From assembly GCF_043290135.1 (NCBI RefSeq), contig NW_027464588.1:5075501-5139500 (forward strand): DNA of 64,000 nt. Direction: 5' to 3'. This document shows positions 11,070 to 23,849 of this stretch, piece after piece (positions within the stretch are counted from its first letter, which is position 1; each line of letters begins with the position of its first letter). The stretch comes from Rhipicephalus microplus (lineage: Eukaryota; Arthropoda; Arachnida; Ixodida; Ixodidae). The translations under genes and the position numbers were made by a program. A model generated the notes under the pieces. That model searched no databases. It saw only the letters and a program-made list of their open reading frames with translations, and was not told the DNA's origin.

Positions 11070-12345
11070 GTGAGTTGTGTTTTTTGTGTGCCACAGTTGT
11101 ATTCTTCTTGATGATCTCTTTTGAAGTACTCTGCATGCGTCAAGTGCTTATCAAAAATAGTTGCTCAGAGAAGCCTAACAGCCTGCCAAACACGCAGTAC
11201 TAGTGCGTCTCTAAAGCTTTTATACACATCCTAGAATGATGGTGAGCGTGAGCACTTTCTTTGCAGCCTGTTCATTGGTAGGCAACTAGCAATGTTCACA
11301 ATACACGCGCCCACCGATTTTACAGGCATGATAGGGACCATGGAATAGTCTGAAAAACCAAACAGTCTGAACAAATAGTCAAGTCGTGAAAACGAAGTTC
11401 ATTTAGATTAGAAAAGCCTAAAACAAAATGCCCAAAAATCCTTGCTTCATGCTGTTCTTGGGGGCGAGCAAACTAGGTTCTATCGGGGCTACTGTAGCAT
11501 CGTTGGCAAGCGCGTTGGTAATCGCTGCCGCCGACCGTTGCTGGTGGCAAAGTTGGTGTCTCCATGGAATGATGAAAAGAAGACTTGATGCTGGTCGCAA
11601 AACGATGCATGCAATGTCTTGCCCGTTTGGTGGGATTTAACAACCCGGTCTTGGCTTCTTTTACCTGCACTGATGCCGCACAGTGCGTGAGCCTCCAGCA
11701 TTTCTCCATCATCAAAATGCTACCGTCATGGCCGCTATTGAACTCACGTGTTTTAGGCCAGTAGCCCAGCACCGTGGCCACCGGAGTGCTACTGAACAAT
11801 CGCGAACAGCAGCAAGCATGTGGCGCGCACGACGGCTCTAACCCACTTGGCACACCGCCAAAACGACCACGTGCACAATGACGACCAGAAAAACAAACAC
11901 CCAGAATATAAAAACAACCTACCGGCTTAATAATGACGACGATAAGGCTGAATGAAACAGAAAAGTTTTGCTGTTATGCTCGCCAAGGAAGATGAGCCAT
12001 GGCTTCTGAAACTGGAAGATTATGCACGCTTCTAATCTTGGAGGCCACACAACTAGCCACTACAAGCCAAACTCAACCAAGCAAACAAAAATCTAACATC
12101 GTGGCTTTCAAAATCGAGCGGCATAGCTTTAAACAAACGATTAGACTTCGGAAATCGAATTTCGTAACATAATTTTGTCCCAAAAATCAGTCGCGTATAT
12201 GCATTCGCGCATTCGTGAAGCCCGAAAAATCCAACAAGTTCTAATTTTTGGAGTCCGAAAAATTCGTTGGTGACTATTTTGATGTGCGGAAACACGCATC
12301 AAAAATTTTTTCTAGACATATAATACGGAAAAAAAAATTGCAGCA
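11070..12345. other. Intron sequence, no gene seen
   Basis: Overlapping antisense frames around 11473-11853 have no recognisable domain. No repeat boundary identified. Confidence 0.45.
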
Positions 12346-12349
12346 TATC

Positions 12350-12720
12350 TACGGAGTGATTGATGATGAATAGGACGAAGTATTCGTCTGTTTGTCTGTC
12401 TGTCCTTCTGTTTGTCCATGCTTCCATTCATCCATCTGTCCGTGCGTTCATTTGTGCATCTGTCTGCCCGTCCATGCATCAATCTGTGCGTTCATCCATG
12501 CTTCCGTCCGTCTGTCTTTTTGTCTGATCCATAACACAGGACAAACGCTTGTCCTGTGTCCTTCGCTCATTTTACGTATGTGCCTTTAGCGCTTACATAA
12601 GCTCTTAATCGGTACCAACTAGCCTGAACCCAGTGCCTTCTATGCTTGTCTGATACTGCCGGCTACGCCTGACGTTGGACAAGGTTAGACTAAGAGGAGC
12701 TTCGCCCCTAAAGACATGGT
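12350..12720 (+). repeat. Tick repeat unit with degenerate TCTG/TCCA tetranucleotide tract and hairpin
   Basis: It begins with cggagtgattgatgatgaa, a sequence that recurs at 63609 (cggagtgaatgatgatgag). A degenerate run of tctg, tccg and tcca tetramers follows (12385-12525). Then comes a perfect 11-bp inverted repeat (ACACAGGACAA 12534-12544, loop ACGC, partner 12549-12559). The last part ends in ggagcttcgcccctaaagaca. It has the layout of a short dispersed repeat with an internal microsatellite. Confidence 0.6.
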
Positions 12721-12799
12721 TAGTCCCTTCTGTCCTAGGAATCGGTATATATAACAAAAAATTTAAGAATTTGTCCCCACAAAAGTAGTTGAATGTTTA

Positions 12800-13923
12800 C
12801 CGTATTTACTTGCGTAATGACTGCACTCACCAAATAAACGCACCTCCAAATTCAGTCGTCAAAGTTAGGATTTTTTCCCCCCGCGTAATAAATGCACCCC
12901 CTACATTCATCCACTGCAGTCCTGCTAATCGACACCTGGTGCCTCTTCACCCGTTGGATGTCTTCCGTTTTTTTATTATTATGCTGATCCCCATTGGCCT
13001 CCTCGGCTCGCTCCCTTTGCCCGTTGCGACGTGCTGTATTGTTTTTCTTTCTATTTGTGTGCGGCAGGTACCATGTCTTTTAAGTCTGTGCGCCACAGCA
13101 GGGTTCAAAAATGGTGCGAGTGTAGAGACATCGCAGCTGATAAGCACACTGCAAGCACAGGTCACGAAACTGTCGCGCCAACCGACGGTCACTTCCTGCG
13201 AATACAAAGCTTTAAAGCCCGACTATGTGCGCGCGCTTTTTGTGCGACGATGACGGGATTTGCTGTCGCGAAGGGTCATTCGTCGCTATCGCGTCACAAG
13301 TTTCTGGAAAACCAAAAAAATTGCTTGTCATCCAGAAAAGATTGTGACAGTTTCTGCAACAATGTAGCATCCTCGATTCTCGCGTCCTTTGTTATGGGCG
13401 TGCAGGAACTTCTCATCTGTAAGCGAGTCTGCGGTGGCCATATTTTGTCGTTAATTTTGTTATCGACGGTTTTTTTGCTGCTTCGGGGGTAGCTTGCTGC
13501 ATTGTTAGTTACTTGCTACAATGTTAACACAATCGTCACGGTCACCGTGCGAGGTTGCCGCGAAGTTGGCAAAGTGCGTCGTAGTGCGCGCTTCTGGGCA
13601 ACCCTAGAGATTGCAGCAGATACCACTGTTGCGGTTAAACGATTAAGAGAAAAGATACCCGCAATACGCTTTTATGGCTTGTGCGGGCAGCGCGGCGACA
13701 GCTTGCACAAGATAGTCGAAGATGAGTTAAGTGCAACAAAGAAGCTGTTTCCAAACAGTGTACGCATATGTCAATTGCGAAAGGCTAAGCGACCTAACCT
13801 TTTTATTTACATTACCGCATTTTTTGCTCTTCCCGAAAGTGTTTTCATGAAATTTATCCTGCATAATGAACGCACACCTAATGTGCTCTAATTTACTCAC
13901 GTTCGTTACGCGAGTAAATACGG
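12800..13923. mobile_element. TIR-flanked DNA element, TA target duplication, probably non-autonomous
   Basis: The left end (12800-12820) and the complement of the right end (13903-13923) share CCGTATTTACT followed by a near-identical GCGTAA segment. Both ends are bordered by TA (12798-12799 and 13924-13925). TA target duplication and short TIRs point to the Tc1/mariner/pogo superfamily. Internal frames at 12789-13253, 13031-13492 and 13502-13891 are short and show no clear DDE transposase. The stretch at 13620-13770 (peptide VAVKRLREKIPA) might be decayed coding sequence. At 1.12 kb it is shorter than an autonomous pogo-like element. Confidence 0.75.
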
Positions 13924-13925
13924 TA

Positions 13926-14600
13926 GGTAATGTCAGCTGTAGCATCATTTAACATGGGTGCACCCAAGTTGATGCTTGGTGGTACATGTCTATCCCAACA
14001 ACTACAATGATTAAACAAACCTTTAGGTTGGTGTAGTAGTTAAAGATGACAACATAATCAGAGTGAGTGGTGAAACAGTTAAAAGAGCATCCAGAGTGTT
14101 GCTGATTAAATCCAGAATTTAATAAGCTAATGACTTCATCATGCAGTATGTTCAAGAGTTATTGAACACCACGATCAGACTAAATGGAAATGCTATGCGT
14201 GTTGCATTCCCTCTAGCCCAGCAACGATTTTTCTCTGGGCAAGTGTAAGCTGGGCAGAGCTATTTTTGGTATGGATGGGTGCTACAAAGGAAACTGAGGC
14301 TTGGGCTCAGTTTAGTATAGTGCCTTATTTTAGTATAGTATGGTGCCTTATGGAGTTGACAAAATTTTATTTGTGCTGTTGAAAATGCGCTGTGTAGGAT
14401 GGATGCGTAGCAACGTGTTGCAAGGTCTCACTGCAGAAACCTTATTTATGATGCATTACTTCACTGTTGGCCAAGAGAACTGTGAGAGGAAAGTGCGAGA
14501 TATAAAAAGCCTGCAAGGTGTATGATCGTGCAGTGGGCCCAGCATATTTTGTCGTGAACAGAGGAGTTGTGGGTCCGACTCCCACTAACGAAACCTTTTT
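13926..14600. other. Intron sequence, no gene seen
   Basis: No supported feature. A small imperfect direct repeat (tttagtatagt...gccttat) occurs at 14312-14352. Confidence 0.4.
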
Positions 14601-14615
14601 ACAGGGAAAGCTGTT

Positions 14616-15260
14616 ATGAGATCACAACTCGAGTCTCGGGCAGTACCGCAGTTGTCTGCTGCCACCGCTGCCCGTAACCACATCGCGCAACATTACAAAC
14701 AAAAACCTAGTACCAATGACACAGTGGGGCTCGAACCCGGGTCCACTGGGTGCCAGGCCCAGTATTCTACCACTGAGCGACGCCGGTGCTTGGGACTTGT
14801 TGCCAAACTTGCCTTGCATTTCAATACGGCGAAAGAACAAGCAGTCGTCGCACAATGCGAATAGCGTAATGAGTGGGTCATCCAATGCTCGAACCCATTA
14901 CAAAAGCTTGTTTTTGTTCAGCTATTAGCTGTGGCGCATACCCACTTCAGGCATAATTCCTCATCATCATCAGCCACTGTATGAACAACTGGCACAAAAT
15001 TTCTCGCAATAGCTTAGAGGATGCTACGCTTCTCGGAAGAGTGATGAAAAATAGCATAGCAAATGCTGGCCTACTACCCTAAAATTTTTATTATTAATGC
15101 CGTAGTGGGCACAAAGCAAGTGTGCTTGCAACAGTTACCCAGCGAGTGTTTAGAAAGGACTCTGAAAGACTGCTCTTCTAGCTTTCGCTGTCACTGTGCT
15201 GCACCTTCCGCGCACTCCTGGCATTTTTTTTTCCTTCAAGTTTTTCTTGGCCATCTTGTC
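14616..15260 (-). repeat. tRNA-headed SINE-like repeat, best-preserved copy
   Basis: The complement of 14722-14786 is tRNA-like: an A box (GCTCAGTGGTAGAATACTGG), a plausible anticodon arm and a B box (GGGTTCGAGCCCC). The flanks match 57540-58080 closely: ttatgagatcacaactcg at the left, then gcagtcgtcgcacaatgcga, gcgtaatgagtgggtc, aacccattacaaaagct, and ctgtgctgcacctt at the right. Copies at 8.2 kb and 57.5 kb show it is a dispersed family. I do not assign it to a named family. Confidence 0.65.
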
Positions 15261-17700
15261 ACATCAATTTTTTTCGATGTCATTTCTGTTTCTTAAACAC
15301 ATTCCTAATGTCTTGGTAAACTCCGGCGTAAATCACTTGTGTGTTAATATGCAAGCCTTATGCTGTGCTCACTTTAATGATGGCAGTGTAACCTAGATAA
15401 TGCACTGAATTCATTTGGAACTTTATGAAGGCAGTACACAGTGCAGGGGATATGCGACGTGAACCTAAGTCTTGCAGCCTTTCTGCTGAGTATACTGCCA
15501 ACGCGTAACAAAAGAAGCTCCAGCAGTAAAAGCGTAGGTACTCTGGTTGGTTGTGTGGGCGCTATTCCGACAGGAGTCAGCAGACAGTTCTTATCACTGT
15601 GGATGCTCTACTCTCACCACTGGTTGTGTTCAAGTGAAAAACATTCTCACTTCGTTTCCTGCACAAGTCATGTTTCCTTTTGCCAGATTTTTGTTCAGTT
15701 GAGCCATGCCGGATGATAAGGTACTTCAGTAAACATACATCTCTAGCCCCGATAGCAGTCTGTAGACTGCTTTGACCTTTGTTTGCCGCAATTGTGCCAT
15801 GGTCCTATGTGCCTGTTTCATGTGCCTGCCTATATACCTTTCAGGTCAGAAGTGTCTTTACATTAAACCTCTTTGTACGCTCAGCAGTTGCAGTGAGCAT
15901 CTAAAGAGTTTATGGCGCGCCCTCTCTCTCTAGTCTGTGTTGACACATGTTCAATGCAGGTTTGTTGTTTTTCGAGCCTCACAGTGTAATCGGCAGATGT
16001 TCACACTAGCACAATAGCAAAAAATACTAAGAGCCGATGTGCTTGTGAAGCATTTCTTGACATTAAGCTGCCGGGGAACTTACCACAATGCTTGGGCCCA
16101 CCTTGCCTGAAATTTTAATGTATGATAGTCATTGCGAAGAGCTCAGCAAACTTTTTTTTTGTTTGCTCACCCATCTGCTGCTAGGAGCACATGTTTTCTA
16201 TTTTAAAATGTACTTCGCAATCTCAAACAAAGTTGGTTATTTATGAGACATTGTTTGAGCCACAATAGTCAGGTGATGTGTGTACTGATTACATCTGCAG
16301 TGGACCTAACCTTGTTAAATCTTGCTTCTCCAAATTGTGACCTCTGTATGTCCACATTGGTAGGCTTGTGCAAATAGTGAATTATAAGTTCAAAGTGAAT
16401 TCAAAGCGAATTGAATGCCTTCTAAGTCTCCTTGATTGTCCGGGAGACTCTCGGATTTCGGCTGCATCTTCCTTTGGTACGGTTGTCATGAAAATCTCCC
16501 TGAATTTCTGTGCATGGCTCTGGCTGCATTGGGAAAAATGCAGGTCAGTGCACCCCAGGCGTTTCGGGAAGCAACTGCACTTTGTCATAAGTGAACTCTG
16601 GAGGCATTCATCTAAACGTAGAGTAGAATCTCAATGATGCAAAACTGCGGCAGAAAGAATTCGCGAAATCCGCATCCAAATTTCACTGTGTCCATTGGGC
16701 TGAAATTCAAATGTTTCGAAGAGTTTTCCTAATCGTGGTGGGTGATAAGAACTTCAGTATCGAAACTGTCAAACGAAGGCCAAGAGCAGCTTGCTTGAAG
16801 CTTGAGAAGTATGCGTGCGACCAGCGCACGCACTGTCTTCTACAGTGGGTGTGGTTGTCGTTGCCACAACTGCTGTGGCCAAAAGTGTGGGCGTTCTTCA
16901 CACGACCATGTATGGCGACGCATAAGTGACAGAACTCGGAAAGTGTGTGCGCGTTCAGTGCTCGACCAGTCAAAGGAATGCTGCTTTCCGCTAACTCTGC
17001 GAACAAAACCACGACAGGTACGATCATAGATAGCATAAAACGACTCATAAAATAGTTTTGAAGGCACTTGCGCAGCCAGCGCACGCTGGTTGACAATGTA
17101 ACTACCATTTGCCACAACCACCGCGCACAAAACCGTAGTCACAGCAACGCAATAGCGATCTACGAGCTCTGAGGGCATGTGGGTAATGCAGCGGTAGATT
17201 AAAGGCAGTAAAGACAAAAACAAAGCGAGAAGTGCATTGGCGTTCCTGTCAAAAGAATCTAGTAGTGAACAAAGCACTTACCTGCACTTTCATGGCAGCC
17301 AGCTGCACCATCCCGTCTGTTCACGTTTGTTGTAGGAAAACATGCGCGAGTTGTTTTGAAAAGAATAGATTTTGCTAGTTGTTTCGATAACTCTAAATTT
17401 CAGTAGTATTTGCGCTCCCACTTTCAGACTCTAGCCTTAGTGAGAAACCCTACCCTCGGGTTCATCCACTCCGAGCTATTTTAAGACCGCAAAGCCGATG
17501 TTTCTGCTTGCGATTGGTAGCCCCCTCCCTCTTGTCTTTCCCAGTGTTTTGTGTTGTTTTCTTTTAGTGCCGAGGAAATGGGGGAACATAATTTGGTGCA
17601 ATGTCCCCCCCTCACCTTGCGGAAATCTCCCAGATTTAGAATCCTTGAACTTGGCAGGTCTGGAATAGTGATTTCGGTCATATGATTTTCATTCTAATTC
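15261..17700. other. Intron sequence, no gene supported
   Basis: Antisense frames at 16707-17277 are long but lack domains. On the minus strand a stretch at 17282-17311 reads MVQLAAMKVQ directly before a consensus donor (GTAAGT). This could be a short initial exon of an antisense gene, but nothing else supports it. Confidence 0.4.
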
Positions 17701-17705
17701 AAATA

Positions 17706-17892
17706 CAGTAAGACCCCTTTATAAGAGACACTGATATAAGAGACAAATCGGTTTAAGAGACACCAGTATGCGTACAGTAAAATATGAGGGATAAGAAAAT
17801 GCATGCGAGGTCCCCTGCTTGTAAGAGAGACATCTCCTTCAAAAGACAAGAATTGCTGCCCAGTGCCTTTTATAAAGGGGTTTAACTATAGT
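17706..17892. mobile_element. Short MITE-like element (about 185 bp)
   Basis: The left end reads cagtaagacccctttataa and the complement of the right end reads tatagttaaacccctttata, an imperfect terminal inverted repeat. Inside are repeated aagagacac/aagagacaa units. A partial second copy with the same beginning lies at 33829-33905. No coding capacity. Confidence 0.6.
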
Positions 17893-20453
17893 ATATGTGC
17901 GTATATTAAAAAAATTGGCATATTTTTCATGACCTACCTAATGTGCACTATCTTTATTAAAAACTGAAACAAGTCTTGTGCAAATGCCATTTTAAATTTT
18001 TTTCAGAGGATGTGGAAACAAATTTGAATAGTCGTAGTACTGGACTTGTGGTAGAATGCAAGTGATGACTTGCAATATATGTTAAGATTATTAAAACTTC
18101 CTGTACTTTGAGGGCATAAGTTGGTATAAGAAGCTCTTAAGCTTGAAAAATGATGAATCGACACAAAAGCAAGTTGTTCATTTATCATTAAAGTGGGGCT
18201 TTGAGGCAGTGTGGATTTTTCTGGATAGGCGTTTCACGGCTTAGCTTTTTTTTTTATTGCAGGGGAACCATCTTTTCAGGGAGTTACATGCAGGTAATAC
18301 CAAGGCTAGGCAGAGATACCCGAAAGAGTGTTCTGGAATACAGATATTGAAATAAACGGTGTGGAAGCCTAAAATACAGATACTGAGATACTATTGTAAT
18401 TGACGTAATGGGATATTTCAGAGATGCTTTTGCAAAAACTGAAATATTTTTCCCTATGTCGGGGATAGTCATACTTCGTACAAAGATTTGTTATGTGCAG
18501 CAGATTATTTAAAATGCGCAGTGGATTGAAACTTGCAATCATTTTTACTCATTATTTTATCACTGTAGTCAGAGTTCCATTAACGCATTACAAAGAGGCT
18601 TACACTGCACATAATTGTTAATAATGACATATTTACAGATATCAATTGCAATAAAGAACTACGTATGCTGTATTAGAGGAAGTCAAATGCATTGTACACC
18701 GAAATACGGATACTTGGCGGCAAAACTATTAGCTATGCTAGAAGTAGCATAGTTCAAGCGAAGGGCTGGAACCATTAGCAAACAAATAAAAAAAAAGCTA
18801 TGCTTTTATTTAACACAAGTCTGAATTGTTGAAGCATTTGGCGCGTCAATTGCACTTGAGCAGCAGTAGCTTCTCAGATAGGCCGCCATCTAGACATCGT
18901 CAATTCGGCCTCAACACAAGACTTGTGAACGAGAAGTCACTCTACTGCTGCAGAGGAGCACAAACTTGTGTTATAGTGGATACAATTCACATCGATACTG
19001 TGACCACAGTAAGCGTCGTGCATCAGCAAACAGTGTCTAAAATGCAGAGCCAGTGTCGTCGGAGTAGGACCGCCACTTTAATGTAAGTATTTTGCCCGTT
19101 AGAGTTTTGAAATTGTAACGACTACATTACTGAGTTACCTAAAAAAATCAATGTATTACTACTAATGCCGTTACTTGTAACATGCTACTGCTAATCCTGC
19201 ACGAACACAGCGGTCAGCATGTGTCTCTGACGAAAAAAAGAAATGAAGGCTCATGAATTCCTTGCTGCCGCTGTAAGGGCGGCGCTTACGTCAACGATTT
19301 TCTACTAAGTAGACTAGCGGTTCAGGCTAGTTGGCTTCCAGTTTTGCTAAAGTGGCCTAGCGCTAAGAAAGAAGGGAACACAGAAACAATGAAGACGAGC
19401 GCTTACTTCCAGGTGAACGTTTAGTGCTTTCTTGAAACACAGAAAAAGCAGAAAGAAGAACGAACAAAACAAGGAGTTCAAAAGGAAATGCAAAAAGACC
19501 TCCTTTCAATCGCCGTGTCGCTACACTGGCGTCTTCCGGAAGTGTTTTGAAGAAGGAAGTATTGTTAATGGCACATGGCACCACACACCAAATTGTTCGG
19601 GTGGTTTGTGGCTTCTACGATAATCTCTGCTTTTTCAAATGGGCGCAACAAAAAATAGAGAGGGAAGAAAACGAGAGAAAGAATTATGCACTGCTCATTC
19701 AATTGGCATGAGGAAACACATTTTAAAAACGACGCTGTTGGTTGCTGCCCATTGTGCAGTATACAATGCTGCTCATAGTGAAAACATCGTTGTTGGAATT
19801 CGAAATGGCAGTATAGCAGTGTTGGGAAGCTCAAGCAGGTGATCATTCAAACAGATTCCAGTTCTGCCTGAAGGTGCACAATGGGATGAGCGTAGCAAAG
19901 CGACTAGTTCACTTTCAGGAAGGTACGAGTCTGTATCATTATCAGCAGAAATGTAGAAATGGTGAGTGCATATCTTGCCGCGAACTGCCTAGATCAGAGC
20001 AGAAAAAAAAAAGTGGTTCCCATTCGAAACATGTCTTGGCTCATTTCAGCAAAGAAGTACGGTAACCAGATACCCGTGTCCTGGATAGTACCGAGATAGG
20101 GGCAATACATCGTAAAGTATTTCACTACTGAGGTACAAATACATTTCTAAAAAGTATCTCTGAAGCACTGTCGCGATACTCTTGTATCGCAATACTGCCC
20201 AGCCCTGGTAGGTGCCACTTGGGTAGGTGCTTTCAAGGCTTAGAACCTTTATCTTGCAGTGAAACCACATTTACTGGAGGTTACATGTGGACCAATATTA
20301 TATAGACGTAGTCGTTCATTTCTAATACTTTGAAATTTCCAATTGAGGCAAATTGGAATTGGGAATGTTTGCACAAGCCTTCACATTGAAGGTTAGAGAT
20401 TTATATCTGAAAATGGACACTTTTTTCTTCCTCTTTTCTTTTTGCTCTTTCAG
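17893..20453. other. Intron sequence, no gene supported
   Basis: Contains AT-rich sequence and a short acceptor/donor pair bounding a possible 31-bp micro-exon (18263-18293) that does not preserve the phase of the host gene. Frames at 19363-19846 are unrecognised. Confidence 0.4.
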
Positions 20454-20561
20454 TGGGCTCATCCAGAAGAGTCTCTGATAACGAATGCCAGGCAGCCGTC
20501 ATTAATTGATGGGAATTTCAGCTCTATATCACCAGCGGTGGCATTTGGCCATGAAGAGCTG
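20454..20561 (+). CDS. Host gene exon 6 (108 bp)
   Basis: A very strong acceptor (cttcctcttttctttttgctctttcag) ends at 20453 and a consensus donor G|GTAAGT starts at 20562. It is exactly 36 codons, phase 0 on both sides, matching the phase-0 end of the exon at 10852-11069 and the phase-0 start of the exon at 34210. The peptide starts WAHPEESLITNARQPSLIDG and ends SPAVAFGHEEL. The family is not recognised. Splice sites and phase together make this a confident exon. Confidence 0.7.
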
Positions 20562-22297
20562 GTAAGTTTCATTGTTTTGTGAGTACTACTTGAAAGTGTG
20601 CACTCTTACCAGGTGGAAATTACACTTGCGCTAACTTTGTTGAACTTACCCATAAATGTCCTCGGGCTGCAGTTGAAACGCAGTGCTCACAGCTTGTGCT
20701 TTTTTTTTCCCCCTCGTCTTCTTTCACAGAGTACAGTGCTAGGTCAGCGAACCGTGAGGTGCAGATGCTAGTGTTTTGCGGTGTTAAGGAATGCAACACC
20801 TGTGTCAATTTGATTCAATTACCCTTTTTTGCGCTGAGCTGCACCAAAACCATGAAATTCGCCGGAATCGCACCACACTGCACCAAAATGCCCGACCAGC
20901 TTCGAAACTTTCTCAGTTGTGTTACTTTCGGCGAGAAATGGAGGCCACATTGGCCACATGTAGTTTGCGTCATCAATCAATCCAGGGATCCAGGTGCACA
21001 CACTCCAACCTTAAACTAGTTCACTAGGATAGGGGAGTGCCCGGAACGACTATAGCACCAATGCAGAAAAAGTGCAGGCCAAGCAGAGTCAATCCGCATG
21101 CGGAACTTCGGTTGGTATTCTGCGATTTGTCATCGTTTTAAGAGCTGCGTGCGGCTTTGCTGAGGTAGTAGAGGGGCAGAATTCCCGCTTCCCACTCGTA
21201 AGACCCAGGAGCTGTAGGTAGTAGATTTGTATTCTTAGTGTCACTTGCACTGCTGTGTTGGTTTCCTTTTCTTGAGCTTCAGTTGCTACATATTTCTACC
21301 AAAATTTCCATGAAATATGAAGCAAAATAAAGTTTGACAGCAAGGGTATTCATTTGCAGTGCCACCGCATGGGATTTGGTAAAAACTTCATATTTCACGT
21401 AACTTTTCGTAGCAATGCATAGCAACTGAAGCTACATTTAGAAAGAAAAAAAGCAAGCCAATACAGCTGTACAAGTTACACTAACAATAAAAATCGACCG
21501 TCTACTGCTGCGATTCGAACTTGCATCTTTTGAGTGGGAAGTGTGGGCAATCTACCCCTTGACCATTTTTGCTTAAAACCACAAAAGATAATTTTCAAAA
21601 GCGAAACCTCAAAGTATGTCGCTATATCGCACTACTAATGTAAAGTATGTACTATGTAGATAGAGACTCTCCCGGTACAGTGGTCTAGCAGTGAGCACCT
21701 CATCCAAACTTTATTGTTAGGAGCAATTTCGTAATGCTTTTCTAAATTTTGCTCACAAATCTTGTGTAAAAATTGAATATTTAATATAAAGACAATATCC
21801 GAGCTTCAGAGAGTCAAGCGGGCTTCACGGCAATCACTGAATGTGTTCTAGAGAGCTTGGCCACACACTAAAATTAAAATGCTGGATAACTGGGAGGCAT
21901 CAGAGCAACTATTTCGCAATGAGCTATGCTAATTTTACTGCTTGAGCAGGATATAAACGTATGCATCATCGTTTAAGAGTGTGCAATTTTTTAGAACAGT
22001 CTGAAAAATCGCACGTAAGCTGTTGATTACATTGCGAAGTTCCTACAGTAAAATTCTTGTGCAAATCAAAGTGTTTGAAAGTTAGAATGTTCACATATTT
22101 CTATTTTCATCACGTTAGTGACAACATTCAAATGTTCTGATTGGTTTGGTGCGACAAGTCCTAACTCTTTCGTTAGTGCACGAAAATGGTTGTTTTTGAT
22201 ATGTCTCGGGAAAAGCGTTTTTGCCAGTTAGACAAGTGCTTCAGCATGCATTGCAGCATACCAAACTTCGCACAGTGAAATGCTGGTTCCGAAAAAT
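20562..22297. other. Intron sequence, no gene seen
   Basis: AT-rich intron 5' of the gypsy A insertion. Frames at 20620-21027 and 22173-22290 carry no family signal. Confidence 0.45.
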
Positions 22298-22301
22298 ATA
22301 T

Positions 22302-22483
22302 TGTTGCGCATGCCTGGGAAGAAAACGAAGATAGGTGAACATGCTGGCTGCCCCAAGCTGGAGAAAGAAGGAAGACGACGGCACTGCAATCGTCAACATG
22401 TTGGCCGCTCCGACGCTTCTCTTTGCGACCAAAATAAGCGGCCCCTTCAGCCGTATACGTCCTGGTCCTCCTTGTGCATAACA
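22302..22483 (+). repeat. Gypsy A 5' LTR
   Basis: Starts TGTTGCGCATGCC and ends GTGCATAACA. It pairs with 30212-30392. The sequence that follows (catgcgtgctgggtaag) occupies the primer-binding position but matches the counterpart in gypsy B only partly, so the site is probably decayed. Confidence 0.92.
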
Positions 22484-22504
22484 CATGCGTGCTGGGTAAG
22501 ACAA

Positions 22505-23770
22505 GCCCAACGACAGGAGCTTCACTACCTGGACTACGCCGCAGCCGCCACCTTGCCGGACTCCCGCCTGCGCCGATCGTAATGGCCCAAGATCAGCCAT
22601 CTAACGCTTCAAGGCCAATTCCAATGGGTTCCGTGCCCTACTACCGAGTGCCGCCAACCTTCGGAGGAAAATCGGGAGAGGATGTCGATGCATGGCCCGT
22701 CCAGTACAAGCGAGTCTGCAAGTCCAACAACTTGGATGCCGCTGCTCAGCTCAGCAATGCGGTCTTTTGCCTTACAGATACTGCGCTCGTGTGGTACGAA
22801 AACCACGAGGACACACTGACGAGGTGGGACGTTTTTTGTTGCAGAGCTGAAAGCGTGTTTTGGCGACTCGAGCGTCAAAAGGAAGCGGGCAGAGCAGACA
22901 TTGTCTCAACGCGCGCAGCTTCCAGGTGAGACATGTACCACGTATATAGAGGATGTGCTGAAGCTCTGCAAGGTGGTCACTGATCAGATGTCAGAAGACG
23001 ACAAAGTAGGACATTTGCTGAAAGGCATAGCCGAGGATGTCTATAATTTTCTCATCGAAAAGAGCACTTGAGCTCAGTGTCCGACGTCATTCAGCATTGC
23101 CGAACTTTCGAACAGCTGAAAATGCGCAGGGTTGCTCCAAAGTTCGTCCGGCTCACAAATGTTACAACGGTTGCCAGCATCGATACGAGCACCTGCCCAG
23201 ACCTGTCCTCGACTATTCGAGAGATTGTTCGCGAAGAACTTTTTCGCTATAGAGAACAGACGCATTCAGCAGTTGATCACCATTCTGTAAACGACCAACA
23301 TTTGGTATATGTGCCACGTGAGGCTGTGACTGTGCCGCCGTCTTCTACGACCCTTTGGCAATCGATGGTTAGTGCAGCAGCTGTTGAGTACAGCGCGCCC
23401 CCACAGCCAAGGAGAGCACCACGCTTGCCAGCTCCTCGCCATGACCGGTGCCCCCAGCGTACGCCTTCTTCGCGACGCCCGGTCTATCCCTACGATATAC
23501 GAAACGAACCGACCCACTACGCCAGGGAAGACGATGTTCGATTCATCGACAAACAAAGAGAGTTTCTACCTCTCACAGTTTGCTACTCTTGTGGTGTACC
23601 AGGACATATTTCGTGATTTTGAACACACCTGCTCCCTCGCGATGACTACTGGACACGCAGCTTCTGGAACCACTCCCCTACATCTGACAGGAGCTTGACG
23701 CTTCCACCGCCTCGTGTTCCCCGTTCTCCTTCACCAGGGCGTCGCAACACGTCTCCTTTGCCACAGAAAA
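22505..23770 (+). pseudogene. Gypsy A gag (broken)
   Basis: Gag forms the particle and binds RNA. The frame aligns to gypsy B gag from LRRSRHLAGLPP onward and includes VPYYRVPPTFGGKSGEDVDAW and ALVWYENHED. A shift near 22830-22845 (run of T in the ...gggacgttttttgttg stretch) moves the rest into another frame. The single zinc knuckle at about 23580-23625 is cut: CYSCGVPGHIS is followed by a stop where gypsy B reads Arg, and its fourth ligand is lost as well. The start Met present in gypsy B is not conserved here. Non-functional as it stands. Confidence 0.85.
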
Positions 23771-23849
23771 ACTAGCAAGCGCGGTCGATGGAGGTGAGGT
23801 CGCCGGTGACGTGCTAATATCAGAAATACCTTCTGTGTTGATGCTCAAG

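Noticed and set aside
10763..11203. Alternative ORFs around host exon 5
   Set aside because: Only one frame fits the splice phases of neighbouring exons. The others are shadows.
12385..12525. Possible CRISPR-like regularly spaced repeats
   Set aside because: The repeats are degenerate tetranucleotides without unique spacers. It is a microsatellite.
14722..14786. Possible tRNA gene on the minus strand
   Set aside because: The A and B boxes are good, but the acceptor stem does not pair and the flanks match other copies of a dispersed repeat, so it is a SINE-type head.
16707..17277. Two overlapping long minus-strand ORFs with a nearby donor site
   Set aside because: No domain, no matching acceptor, and frames conflict. 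Left as unsupported.
18263..18293. 31-bp micro-exon of the host gene
   Set aside because: It has a good acceptor, but its length would break the phase match between the exons at 10852 and 20454.
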